Both the position numbers and the translations under genes were made by a program. The notes beneath the pieces were generated by a model, which was given only the letters and a program-made list of their open reading frames with translations, did no database searches and was not told the origin of the DNA. From Brevibacillus sp. DP1.3A (GTDB lineage: Bacteria > Bacillota > Bacilli > Brevibacillales > Brevibacillaceae), in the NCBI RefSeq assembly GCF_013284245.2, contig NZ_CP085876.1, forward strand, positions 4,323,001 through 4,387,000: a stretch of DNA of 64,000 bases, written 5' to 3'. This document shows, piece by piece, positions 36,501-42,400 of this stretch (its first letter is position 1; the number at the start of each line of letters is the position of its first letter).

Positions 36501-39390
36501 ATTCATTTTTGCTCTGAGCGCCTTTGTCTGGTGCAGGCAAGGCCTTGCGGTCGATTTTGTCGTTTGGCGTCAGTGGCATGTGCGCCAGTTGGATGAAATG
36601 AGCAGGTACCATGTAGTTCGGTAGCTTCTCGCCCAGTACATAACGCAGTTCACTTCCACTTACTTCCCGTTCTGCCACATAGTACGCGACCAGTTGGTTT
36701 TGACCCTGTTCATCTGCACGTGCCAGCACAATCACTTCTTGTACATCTTCTACCTTTAGGATTTGCGCTTCGACCTCTCCTAGCTCAATCCGATACCCGC
36801 GGATTTTCACCTGATGATCGATCCGACCCAAATACTCAATGTTGCCGTCCGGCATCCATCTCGCTAAGTCCCCAGTACGGTACATCCGTCCATAGCCTAC
36901 TTCTCCGTTGGCAAACGGATTGGGTACAAATTTTTCATCTGTCATCTCTGGACGACCCAGATAACCACGCGCCAGACCCGGGCCCGATACGCACAGCTCA
37001 CCCGCAATGCCTACAGGAGCCAGATGACCATGGGCATCCACCATGTACACGCGGTGATTCGGTACTGGACGTCCAATGGAAATGATCTCACCTGCTCTTG
37101 CGTCTTCCGATACTGGCCAGATCGACGTCGCCACTGAGTTTTCCGTCGGTCCATAACCGTTGTAGTACGCAACCTGGTCCTTCCACTTATACACCAGCTC
37201 TGTCGAAGATGCCGAACCTGCTGTGAACAGGATCCGCAGGTTTGGCATGCGCTCTGGATCTAAATACACCGCGTAGGTTGGAGGCAACGCCGCAATTGTG
37301 ATCTGGTTTTTTGCCATGTACTGCTCAAACCGCTCGTAGTTCAATATCGTCTCCATCGTTGGCACATACAGTGTCGCACCGCAGAACAAGGCTTGGAACA
37401 TTTCCCAGCAAGCTGCATCAAACGAATAGCTAGCAAAAAGCAATGCGCGATCCGACAAGCCAATCTGTAGCGTCTGATCGAAATATGCTTTCAGGTTGCA
37501 CAGTCCGTGATGCTCCAGCATTACACCTTTGGGCTGTCCTGTTGTTCCCGACGTATAGATCACATACGCCAGATCGTTCGGACCAGACATCGGCTCCAGA
37601 TTTGAACCGTTCTCATGATAGACCGATGGCTCACTATCTAGCACTAGCATCTTACCGTCAAATGATACTTTTTCAACGAGATGGCTTTGCGTGAGCAGTA
37701 GATCCGCACCAGAGTTATCCAGCATATAGTGGATGCGCTCCTCAGGATAGGTTGGATCAATCGGCACATATGCGCCCCCCGCCTTAAAAATCGCAAAAAT
37801 GCCCACGATCATATCTACTGATCGTTCGGTCATGAGGCCAACCAAACGGTCTTTCGTCACACCATGACTGCGCAGTGTACGTGCCAAACGGTTTGCTCGT
37901 TCGTTCAACTCATGGTAAGTAAGTTCCACATCTTCAAACACAACTGCCACCGCTTCTGGTGTCTTTTCTGCCTGTTTTTCAAAGCATTGGTGGATGGTAT
38001 CCTCAGAAAGATACGATGTTTGAGTACTATTAAAGTCAAACAGTATTTGCTTCTTCTCCTCTACCGCGAGAAAATCGAGTTCCGAAATGTGAATATCCGG
38101 ATTACTGATAACTTGCTCCATAGCTTGGCGGAGATGGCCCGCAATTCGTTCGATCATGCTTCTGTCATATGACATTGCATTATAGCTGAAAGTGATTTCA
38201 AGCTCTCTGCCAGGTACAACGACAATATTTAGATCATAGTTGGTCTGCTCAATATCCTCCACTTCGGCAATTTGGAGCGCGTTCGGATCTGTCGGGTTTA
38301 AAAGTTCTTCGGAATAGGGATAATTTTCGAAAATAATAATGTGGCGAATTAGATTTTGCTTTAGTACGGTGTTATTCTGAATGTCAGCTAAGGACAAATA
38401 AGAATATTGATTGGATTTGATGCTGGTATCCTGTACAGATGTAAGTAAGTCAGAAAACTGCGTATCTGCGCTGTTGTTTATACGTACTGGTACCGTATTA
38501 ATGAACAATCCGACCATATTTTCAATGCCTGGTATCTCATCAGGTCTGCCGGATACGACGGCCCCGAAAATGACATCGGTACTATTGTTGTACCTTTGCA
38601 GCAGAACACCCCAAATGGTTTGAAACACGGTGCTGACAGTGACACGATACTGCTTGGCAATCCGCTCCATACCTTGAGTTAAATGATTTCCCCACTTGTA
38701 TTTAAATCGTTCCTCATGAAACGACTGATCGAGCGACCGCGTATAGCCAGGTACCACTGTTACACTTTCAATATCACGCAAATATTGCTGCCAGTAAGCT
38801 GTTGCTTCCTCCTTGTTTTGCTTTTCTAGCCACTGGATAAAGCTGCTGTATGGATAGACAGGCCCTAACTTTAAAGGAGTGCCATCCCGAAGCGCTACGT
38901 AGATATTGAAAAACTCTTCAGTCACTGTGCCCATGCACCAGCCATCCATCACAATATGGTGGACAGCCCAAATGAGCTTGGAAGACCCCTCATCCCATTG
39001 AAATAGTGCTAGCCGTATCGGAACATCTTTTTCAAGATCAAAGCCTCTACGTCTCTCTTCCTTTAAAAATGTTTGAAAATAACTCTGTTTCTCATCTTCT
39101 GGACGACCACTCAAGTTTTCGACATGTATAGATGCAGCCTGTCGTTCGCCGAGAACAACCTGAAATGGGCGTTCCGTTTCCTTATACATAAAGACCGTTC
39201 GGAAAACATCATATCTGTCGACCAGTTTCTGCAAGCTTTGTTGTACCAAACTAGCGTCCAAAATTTCGTGAAACGTAATTATCGTTTGCTCAAAATAAGC
39301 CTCTGATTTTTCATCGAGAATGGAATGAAACAGCATTCCCTCTTGCATCGGAGACAGCGGATAAATATCTTGTATTTTTACCTGATCCAA
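18529..39390 (-). CDS. Non-ribosomal peptide synthetase, five modules plus terminal C/E-like domain
   Basis: 6953 residues, TTG start with AGAGAGGTG seven bases upstream. Layout by residue: C (His pair 144), A, PCP (Ser1001), E (1185); C (1662), A, PCP (Ser2520), E (2704); C (3181), A, PCP (Ser4040); C (4237), half-C (4550-4771), A, PCP (Ser5333); C (5510), A, PCP (Ser6375); then a C/E-superfamily domain (about 6540-6950). Specificity residues read by alignment to GrsA: DAWAFAGVAK (aromatic), DAWLFGAIVK (aromatic or Leu-like), DAWTFAAIAK (Phe-like), DASTLAAVAK (Tyr-like) and DAKDIGVVDK (Glu/Gln). There is no thioesterase GxSxG domain. The N-terminus (IYPLSPMQEGMLFH) looks like a docking acceptor for the upstream synthetase. 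It is the last gene of the lipopeptide operon. Architecture is certain, substrates are predictions. Confidence 0.95.
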   Translation of the reverse strand: MDQVKIQDIYPLSPMQEGMLFHSILDEKSEAYFEQTIITFHEILDASLVQQSLQKLVDRYDVFRTVFMYKETERPFQVVLGERQAASIHVENLSGRPEDEKQSYFQTFLKEERRRGFDLEKDVPIRLALFQWDEGSSKLIWAVHHIVMDGWCMGTVTEEFFNIYVALRDGTPLKLGPVYPYSSFIQWLEKQNKEEATAYWQQYLRDIESVTVVPGYTRSLDQSFHEERFKYKWGNHLTQGMERIAKQYRVTVSTVFQTIWGVLLQRYNNSTDVIFGAVVSGRPDEIPGIENMVGLFINTVPVRINNSADTQFSDLLTSVQDTSIKSNQYSYLSLADIQNNTVLKQNLIRHIIIFENYPYSEELLNPTDPNALQIAEVEDIEQTNYDLNIVVVPGRELEITFSYNAMSYDRSMIERIAGHLRQAMEQVISNPDIHISELDFLAVEEKKQILFDFNSTQTSYLSEDTIHQCFEKQAEKTPEAVAVVFEDVELTYHELNERANRLARTLRSHGVTKDRLVGLMTERSVDMIVGIFAIFKAGGAYVPIDPTYPEERIHYMLDNSGADLLLTQSHLVEKVSFDGKMLVLDSEPSVYHENGSNLEPMSGPNDLAYVIYTSGTTGQPKGVMLEHHGLCNLKAYFDQTLQIGLSDRALLFASYSFDAACWEMFQALFCGATLYVPTMETILNYERFEQYMAKNQITIAALPPTYAVYLDPERMPNLRILFTAGSASSTELVYKWKDQVAYYNGYGPTENSVATSIWPVSEDARAGEIISIGRPVPNHRVYMVDAHGHLAPVGIAGELCVSGPGLARGYLGRPEMTDEKFVPNPFANGEVGYGRMYRTGDLARWMPDGNIEYLGRIDHQVKIRGYRIELGEVEAQILKVEDVQEVIVLARADEQGQNQLVAYYVAEREVSGSELRYVLGEKLPNYMVPAHFIQLAHMPLTPNDKIDRKALPAPDKGAQSKNEYVAPQTAAEQAVALIWQTVLGTQRIGLRDNFFDLGGDSIKAIQVSSRLLQAGYKLDMKDLFKHPNVAELALHLRLVDTNAADQGEITGSVALTPIQHWFAQQDLVAPHHFNQAVMLHRAQGFDEQALRRALKKLVEHHDALRMVFHKTEHSYEAWNRGMQEGELYRLEVLDFTDTLDGAALSLAIEEKAREIQSSIRLSEGPLLKLGMFRCADGDHLLIVIHHLVVDGVSWRILFEDLASAYEQAVKSEPIHLPDKTDSFLIWSERLAAYADSPAMESEYAYWEHVNESVASDYASLPEDLEHDGRWTIRDTAVVTVKLTEEETSQLLKKAHRAYNTEVNDLLLTALGMTLYAWTGKERSLINLEGHGREDIIADTDISRTIGWFTSQYPVLLDIGKEANVSRHIKRAKEGLRRIPHKGIGYGMWRYLNKSGRTNETYVDPQINFNYLGEFDQDLKNSDMSTSPYSTTLDVSDQTEMRFALDVGGMVTEGRLELDIRYNQNAFRKDTIEHVAHLLKENLLEVISHCVSQDRTELTPSDVLLKDVTLEQLDTIVEQTRSVGELENIYPLTPMQKGMLFYNLMDSQSGAYFEQSSFDLKGQFHIPAFAESLDLLVQRHSVLRTNFYSGWEDKPLQVVYRNKRSELYVEDLRDRKEEEQNNYILEYVRKDKQRGFDLTKDALMRVAILRTSDETYRFVWSFHHIVMDGWCLSLVTNEVFTSYFAHLAHKQPELAPVTPYSHYIEWLEQQDRQEASDYWSTYLKGYEEPSRLPQANIQSKLGYQAEHLDFELGADLTATLERIAKHYQVTVNTLMQTVWGILLQKYNGTNDAVFGSVVSGRPADIPNVERMIGLFINTIPIRIQSDGDEAFAELMQRTQQQALASTVYDTFPLYEIQALTEPKQDLINHIMVFENYLVGEQIEQVAGEEVSFSITDVESIEQTNYDFNLIVLPGNSLQISFGYNASAFERESVEQIQGHLVRLLEQVAENPEMRIRELDIVTEQEYTQIVRVWGDTAVEYPREQTIHGLFEAQALQTPQQVALYFEGEQLTYRELNERANRLARTLRNHGVTKDRLVGIMTDRSIDMIVGIFAILKAGGAYVPIDPTYPEERIRYMLDDSGAELLLTQCHLVERVAFKGKLLVLDREPSVYHEDGSNLESMSGPNDLAYVIYTSGTTGQPKGVMLEHQGLCSLKAHLDQAVQMDLADHILMFANYSFDASCWEMFQALFYGATLYLPTSETILNYERFEQYMAEHQITIALLPPTYAVYLNPERMSNLRILFTGGSASSTELVYKWKDRVAYYNAYGPTENSIVTSIWPVSEDARAGEIISIGRPVSNHRVYMVDAHGHLAPVGIAGELCVSGPGLARGYWNLPELTDEKFVPNPFANGEVGYGRMYRTGDLARWMPDGNIEYLGRIDHQVKIRGYRIELGEVEAQILKVEDVQEVIVLARVDEQGQNQLIAYYVAKREVSASELRGLLGEKLPNYMVPTYLMQLAHMPLTPNGKIDRRALPAPDKGAQSKNEYVAPRTAAEQAVALVWQTVLGTQRIGLRDNFFDLGGDSIKAIQVSSRLLQAGYKLDMKDLFKHPNVAELALHLRLVDTNAADQGEITGSVTLTPIQHWFAQQDLVAPHHFNQAVMLHRAQGFDEQALRRALKKLVEHHDALRMVFHKTEHSYEAWNRGMQEGELYRLEVLDFTDTLDGAALSLAIEEKAREIQSSIRLSEGPLLKLGMFRCADGDHLLIVIHHLVVDGVSWRILFEDLASAYEQAVKSEPIHLPDKTDSFLIWSERLAAYADSPAMESEYAYWEHVNESVASDYASLPEDLEHDGRWTIRDTAVVTVKLTEEETSQLLKKAHRAYNTEVNDLLLTALGMTLYAWTGKERSLINLEGHGREDIIADTDISRTIGWFTSQYPVLLDIGKEANVSRHIKRAKEGLRRIPHKGIGYGMWRYLNKSGRTNETYVDPQISFNYLGEFDQDLKNSDMNTSPYSTTADVSDQTETKFALDVGGMVTDGNLELGIRYNQKAFREDTIEHVAHLLKENLLEVISHCVSQDRIELTPSDVLLKDVTLEQLDTIVEQTRSVGELENIYPLTPMQKGMLFYNLMDSQSGAYFEQSSFELKGQFHIPVFAESLDLLVQRHSVLRTNFYSGWQNEHLQLVYRNKRSELYVEDLRDRKEEEQNNYTLEYVRKDKQRGFDLTKDALMRVAILRTSDETYRFVWSFHHIVMDGWCLSLVTNEVFTSYFALLAHKKPELAPVTPYSHYIEWLEQQDRQEASNYWSTYLKGYEEPSRLPKANIQSKLGYQAEYFDFELGAGLTDELERISKHYQVTVNTLMQTVWGILLQKYNGTNDAVFGSVVSGRPADIPNVESMIGLFINTIPIRIQSDGDEAFAELMKKTQRQALASTAYDTFPLYEIQALTEPKQDLINHIMVFENYPIEEQIEQVADGEKASFSITGVESVDQTNYDFNLIVLPGNSLQIIFGYNASAFDRESVEKIQGHLVRLLEQVAENPDIRVRELDVITEQEYTQIVRVWGDTAVEYPREQTIHGLFEAQALQTPEQVAIFFEGEQLTYRELNERANRLARTLRSHGVTQDRLVGIMTDRSIDMIVGIYAILKAGGAYVPIDPTYPEERIHYMMDDSGAELLLTQSHLVERIAFKGKLLVLDREPSVYHADGSNLEPISGPNDLAYVIYTSGTTGQPKGVMLEHQGLCNLKVYFDQTLQIGISDHVLMFASYSFDASCWEMLQALFYGATLYMPTSETILNYEQFEQYMAEHQITIATLPPTYAVYLEPERMPNLRILFTAGSASSTELVYKWKDRVAYYNAYGPTENSIATSVWPVSEDARAGEIISIGRPVSNHRVYMVDGHGHLAPVGVAGELCVSGPGLARGYLGRPELTAEKFVANPFVSGEADYERMYRTGDLARWMPDGNIEYLGRIDHQVKIRGYRIELGEVETQILKIEDVQEVIVLARADEQGQNQLVAYYVAEREVSASELRHLLGEKLPNYMVPAHFIQLAHMPLTPNGKIDRNALPAPEGSLHSGSDYIAPRTLMEIQLAQIWQDVLGLERVSVKENFFEIGGHSLRATTLVLRIHKEMNKQLPLRSIFEAPTVEQLAMLLESLDQMAFDSIPVTEERIFYPLSSPQKRMYVLHQLDPDDVNYNTTSVLQVSGPLNVKRMEEVFRHLISRHATLRTSFEMVDSEPMQRIQDTVRFEIEMAKMQDIQAETDALATKVKIEELISSFVRPFDLQVAPLLRVQLVDLGVQGVEQEPQYLLMLGMHHIISDGVSMGVLTDEFIHLYRDEQLSPLRIQYKDYAVWQQSESQQDWMKHQETYWLDNFKGEVPVLDLPTDYTRPAVRSTAGDTVEFVLEKDVSERLKELAAQTGSTLYMVLLAAYTALLHQYTGQDDIIVGTPIAGRPHADLEPILGMFVGTLALRNYPKAELTFRSYVGEVKTRALQAYEHQNYPFEELVEKLNVKRDMSRNPLFDTMFVLQNTKETELTLADLSFRSYEMEQSPAKFDLTLEANEEEAGIQFGLQFATSLYKRETIERMTRDFVRLVETISVNSDTRLGELELILEKETAHVLKVHLDRRKASRYWSTYLEGYEEPSRLPQANIQSKPGYQAGHLDFELGAGLTAELGWVANHYEVTVNSLMQTVWGILLQKYNGTDDVVFGSVVSGRPADIPNEEHIIPVRIQSEGDEAFAELMKRTQRQTLASSAYDTFPLYKIQALTEPKQDLINHILVFENHPVEEQMEQTNYDFNLIVLPGTTIKMGFGYNAGTFNRESVKQIQGHLVRLLEQVAVNPEIRVRELDVVTEQEYTQIVRVWGDTAVEYPREQSIHGLFEAQALQTPEQVALFFEGEQLTYRELNERANRLARTLRSHGVTQDRLVGLMTDRSIDMIVGIFGILKAGGAYVPIDPTYPEERIRYILDDSGADLLLTQNHLLKRVAFDGKVLVLDREPSVYHVDDSNLEPVSGSNHLAYVIYTSGTTGQPKGVMLEHHGLCNLKTYFQQTLKISFSDHVLMFASYSFDASCSEIIQSLLCGATLYVPTSETILDYERLEQYMAEHLVTVVTLPPTYAVYLEPERLPNLRCLLTAGSAASAELVYKWKDRVSYFNAYGPTENSVATSIWPVSIDPRAGELISIGRPVSNHRVYMVDGHDHLAPVGVAGELCVSGPGLARGYWNRPELTDEKFVPNPFAGGEAGYERMYRTGDLARWMPDGNIEYLGRIDHQVKIRGYRIELGEVEAKLLKVASVQEAIVLARTDKGSQTNLCAYFVADEELPVGLLRSVLSQELPSYMLPSYFVQMDHLPLTPNGKIDRKALPSPEAGIQSGVEYVAPRTAVEAELEKLWREVLGIPSVGIKDNFFEIGGHSLRATTLAAKIHKALDIVFPLRNIFQYPTIERMAQVIDELSPNPYAAIPIAEHRDTYPVSTAQKRLYILSHINSYNMSGMLLMEGELDISRLEMAFEQLIQRHDSLRTAFELLDGKPVQRVYETVDFTMERMQASGETEARAIMDQFVRAYNLGKAPLLRVALVEEAPQHHRLLVDMHHTISDGVSMSILLNELAQLYDGKELPALRIQYKDYAVWQQADIASEWMNRQEAYWLEQLSGEIPILDIPTDYARPATRSSSGNMLTFTIQPQEAEALKQLGLQTGTTLFMVLLAAYKTLLFKYSGQEDIIVGTPIAGRQHDDLQPIIGMFVNTLALRSFPDREKTFLDYVQEVKEQVLKAYEHQDYPFEALVENLDVKRDVSRNPLFDTMFVMENNEPVTLGFTDLQVSLCPGEHNVAKFDLTLSAVENVDSIAFSIEYADSLYKRETVERMADHFVQLIRDIINDPQTKLSTIEIITTQEIKQILEEWGDTVTDSPQEKMIHQLFEEQVEKTPDQVAVVFEGSQMTYRELNERANRLARVLRAEGVQADHTIGMIMERSLEMIVGIFGILKAGGCYVPIDPEFPQERIHYMLEDSSVNLVIAKPEFAELVPADVRIISPYSQVSSAEDSSNLTNIGRPSGLAYVMYTSGTTGRPKGVMIEHSNVVNMTTGFTQCVYRKYRAPMRMAWLSPYVFDASVKQIFPCLLLGHTLHVVPRVISTNSERLADYYRSQHIDFSDGTPAHMQMLTEMQDTVADLHVKHFIFGAEALPVHLVNEFLNKRPGYRPKITNVYGPTECCVDSTAYDIGEDIADAWTHTVPIGKPLANQCVYILNEQHKLVPVGVAGEIYIGGDGVGRGYMRNRALTDEKFLADPFKPGKRMYRTGDLARWMADGNIEYLGRIDHQVKIRGYRIELGEVEAQLMTVASVRKTIVIARENEAGQKDLCAYFVADKELTVNELRAALIPLLPAYMIPAHFVQLDRMPLTPNGKIDRKALPAPKGDIQTGINYSAPRNDTERHMAEIWKDILGAETIGIDDNFFELGGHSLKAIQFVSKTQAVGIQIGIDQVFKYQTIRQLSSLVRNVTATEDTLTSNIAEATRIIGETFGVRAVYTSALVEDNTHLILQLDPINKVRLEELHRFIQLQLHPDLHPHHVIPFAEFGQGVAKEGGAKANRRLSAEEEDTEMKHQAKIWLKQLAEMNEAWDAALKKGEPVERYALAPVQQYHLEHPQSSGGIVSFDTYLLDTDRLSSAVRHLIDRHELLRSVLVQMDGRWEWEVLPTPEQIEIPILDLSDYPADRQKQLISWMLPQFFLKPYEVTGSLLYRIALVRLNLREHLLVLPCSHIIYDGMSGNVIKSELHRDYADIDNAPSIGTGNYRDYVYQIRKGPQEMNDQQISDEFKLPALAKSVDALAHTMSNRNRAVSTDLSFELANKGEPIETKQIWDMSLRLANRFFRRYLQITEVPILLLNYGRKYEEKQYFDTVGEFIDLIPVLLTDSSEQIQDIQEKLNLSVSHNLNFLNLIYNNEMTLSYPMSSKYLKQVLEKMPIVFNYLGESSDKVQLFKDVDPGERTDQSDPIIFFTVQHLNDVLHISLELPYEEDRTVIKELLEAELHRLQMSEVLFM
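18532..19773 (-). other. Terminal C/E-superfamily domain replacing a thioesterase
   Basis: Residues about 6540-6950 of the 6953-residue synthetase begin with LAPVQQYHL and carry SHIIYDG (His6673, Asp6677) in place of HHxxxDG, VGEFIDLIPVLL resembling the epimerase VGWFT-x-YPV segment, and FNYLGE as in epimerases. So it has mixed C and E features, keeps the catalytic second His, and is the last domain of the line. It is preceded by about 130 residues of helical, lysine/glutamate-rich linker. Confidence 0.75.
25078..25743 (-). other. Half condensation domain fused behind a complete one
   Basis: After the complete C domain ending near ELELILEKE, the chain continues KVHLDRRKASRYWSTYL and follows only the C-terminal half of a D-type condensation domain, up to GHLVRLLEQVAVNPEIRVREL. 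The N-terminal half with HHxxxDG is missing. The IPNEEHIIPVRIQ segment has also lost the GLFINT-containing stretch that the sister domains keep (IPN-x3-MIGLFINTIPIRIQ). Confidence 0.85.
30616..31592. repeat. Near-identical epimerase segment, copy 2 (module 5)
   Basis: Over roughly 970 bp this segment appears identical by eye to 35173-36149 (offset 4557 bp), covering most of the epimerase domain. Both copies keep HHLVVDGVSW. It points to recent duplication or gene conversion between modules 4 and 5. Confidence 0.8.
35173..36149. repeat. Near-identical epimerase segment, copy 1 (module 4)
   Basis: Partner of 30616-31592 at a spacing of 4557 bp in the same reading frame; first differences appear at both borders (one near 35172, one near 36150). 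Confidence 0.8.
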
Positions 39391-39446
39391 ATAAATACAC
39401 CTCTCTTACACCTATGTCAATTAATAAGATTGCTTAATCTCAATCC

Positions 39447-42400
39447 TTATTTCAAATTGTTCAGCAGCTTCCCCGCCAATTTACTTGATAAATTTTCAAA
39501 TTGTTCGATGGATAATTGTCTATAGGTAAAATCCGTTGGACTCTGTTCTGTCGTATCCTTTGTATAGCAGTGGCGAATAATCTCAACTAGATGCTTCTTA
39601 TAGCTCGTAGTTAACCGCTCCACTGTCGACGCTTCATATTCGCGTTCGTTATATTCAAATGCAAGGCACAATTTTCCATTGCTGATCATGCCGTTTATGT
39701 CGAACGTAAGTGTTTTTTCGGCCCTTGGACTCGTTTCATTACCAGCAGATGCAGATAACGTCGAGGTATGCCATTGCGTATCCTTCCCTTTCGCTCCATC
39801 AAATTGTCCAAAATAGTTAAAGCTGATCTCAGGAGATGGTGCCGTCACAAGAGATACTGCATCCGTTTGGTCCTTGCTAGTCAGATATCGTAAAATACCA
39901 TATCCGACACCCTTGTTGGGTAGCCGCCGCAGCTTATCCTTCACCGATTTGATTTGGTAGCCTAAATCCTCTGGCTTGTTTATCTCAATAACAAACGGAT
40001 ACACAGAGGTAAACCAGCCGACTGTACGCGATATATCAATATCTTTCATCAATTCCTCCCTGCCATGGCCTTCCAAAAGGATCGGTATTTCGGAATGTCC
40101 GCTCCATTCCCGGAAAGCTAGTCCAAGGGCAGTTAGTAAAAGATCGTTAATCTCCGTGTTATAGGCATGATGCACATGCTTCAGCAGGTTTTCTGTTTCT
40201 TCCTGACTGAGTATCACTTCCGCCTTCCGAACATCGCCGATCAGCTTAATCGAAATGTCATTATCTCTTGGTAGCTGTCGAACTTGACGGGATTCCACGG
40301 CATTCCAGTAGCTAATTTCTTGTCGTGCCTGTTCGCTTTTCGCATACGTTGACAGACGTGTAGCCCATTCCTTATACGAATCTGTCTTTACGGGCAACAG
40401 TAGTTCCTCACCGTTAGCCGCCTGACGATAGGCTGTTTCTATGTCCTCCAGCAGGATTCTCCATGACACACCGTCTACTACGAGGTGGTGAATAACTATC
40501 AACAAGTGATCGGCTTCTGGGCATCTAAACAAGGCTAGACGCACCAGTGGCCCATTACGTAAATCGAAGCTGCATTGTAACCTCTCGGCAATCTCACGGA
40601 TCTCTGCCTCTGGGTCGCCAGACTTTAATAAATCGTAGCTTTCCAGTGTGAAATGCTCCCCTTCGGTAGTTCCTCTGTTATATGCGAAACGCCCTTCGTC
40701 GCTGTCATCAAAGGTTATGCGCAACGCATCATGGTGCTTTGTCAGCTTGTCCATAGCGCTTTTCAGCCATGCTTCGTTCCATCTCGGCGTGTTCTGTAGC
40801 ATGACAGCATGATTGAAATGATGGCAGTCAATTCGATGATTTTCAAAAAAGTCTATTTGAATGGGGGTAAGTGTAAACGTTCCTTGAACCACGCCCTGTG
40901 GAATGACCCGAGTTACTTCTTTAATATAGGGAATAATCAGATCAATCTGCGGAAAACGGAACAAATCCTTCAATTCCATTTTAAGACCCTTCGCACTTAG
41001 TCTGATCGCAATTTGCAACGCTTTAATAGAGTCTCCGCCTAGCTCAAGGAAGTTATTACGAATGCCAATCGGTTTAACCCCGATCACTTCCTCCCAGATA
41101 GAGACAAGTAACTTTTCCAGCTCTTGTTGTGGTGCTTCATACTCGATATCGCTCAGCACAAAATTATTCGGTTCTGGTAACGCTCGCCGATCTACTTTTC
41201 CATTATGAGTCAGTGGTATTTGCTCTAGCACGATAATATGCGCAGGTACCATATAGGCAGGAAGCTGTCTAGCAAGCTCTTTTCGCAAAAGAGCTTTATC
41301 GGCTGTACCTGTGACATAGGCACACAAATACTTTTGTCCAGTCTTGTCCACTTTGTCGGTAACAACCGCTTGTTGTACCTCCTCTTGCCTAAGCAGTACT
41401 GACTCAATTTCACCCGGCTCGATTCGATAACCGCGAATTTTCACTTGATAATCAACACGTCCGATGAAATCAATGTTTCCGTCCGGCAACCAGCGGGCGA
41501 GATCACCAGTGCGGTACAAGCGCCCTCCATCCGAAAATGGATTGGACAGAAACTTTTCCGCTGTCAACTCTGGTCGGTTGAGATAACCGCGAGCCACAGA
41601 AGCACCGCCCAGGCACAGTTCTCCCGCTACACCAATAGGAACTGGTCGCAAGGCGTCATCAACGATATATAATTTATGGTTCGGCAGCGCCTTGCCAATA
41701 GACACAATACCCGATGAAGGAAGACGTTCCACTGTTCCTTCATAAAAACTGGATTCGATCGCTGTTTCAGTAACTCCGTACGTGTTTACAATACGAATCC
41801 TATCGCCAAAACGGTTTAAAAGTCTCCGATAATCTTCTACACCGAAGCTGTCTGCACCCGTAGTCAGCAACTTCATGTTACTTACATTCGTACCATGCTC
41901 ATACACATAATCCATGAGTAAAGTCAGTAACACTGGTGGAACTTCAAAAGTAGTAATTTCATGCTTTTCGAGTAATTTGGCCAAAGCGGCAGGATCGTTG
42001 CGCACATTCTCTGGGCAGATCACCATCGTGCCTCCATTGATAAATGTCTTAGCCATATCGCAAGCAAATACGTCAAACGACATACTGGCAATCTGCAGGA
42101 GCTTGACTGGAAATTCACTAAACCCTTGGGAATACTTGTAGCCTAGCGCAGTATTTACATAGTGCCGATGCTCGACCATGACGCCCTTGGCATTACCCGT
42201 CGTTCCTGATGTATAGATGACGTAAGCAAGAGTCTCGGGCTCATAAACAGATGTATAAAGAGGCTGTTGATTTTTTTCACTATCTTTATGTTGGAGCAGG
42301 AATGCAGGAAGATCGATCACTTTTCCCGTAAAATCTGTGTCATCCAGTAATCCAGTCAAGGAAGCTTGCGTGAGTACGATAGAGGCCCCACTGTCACGAA

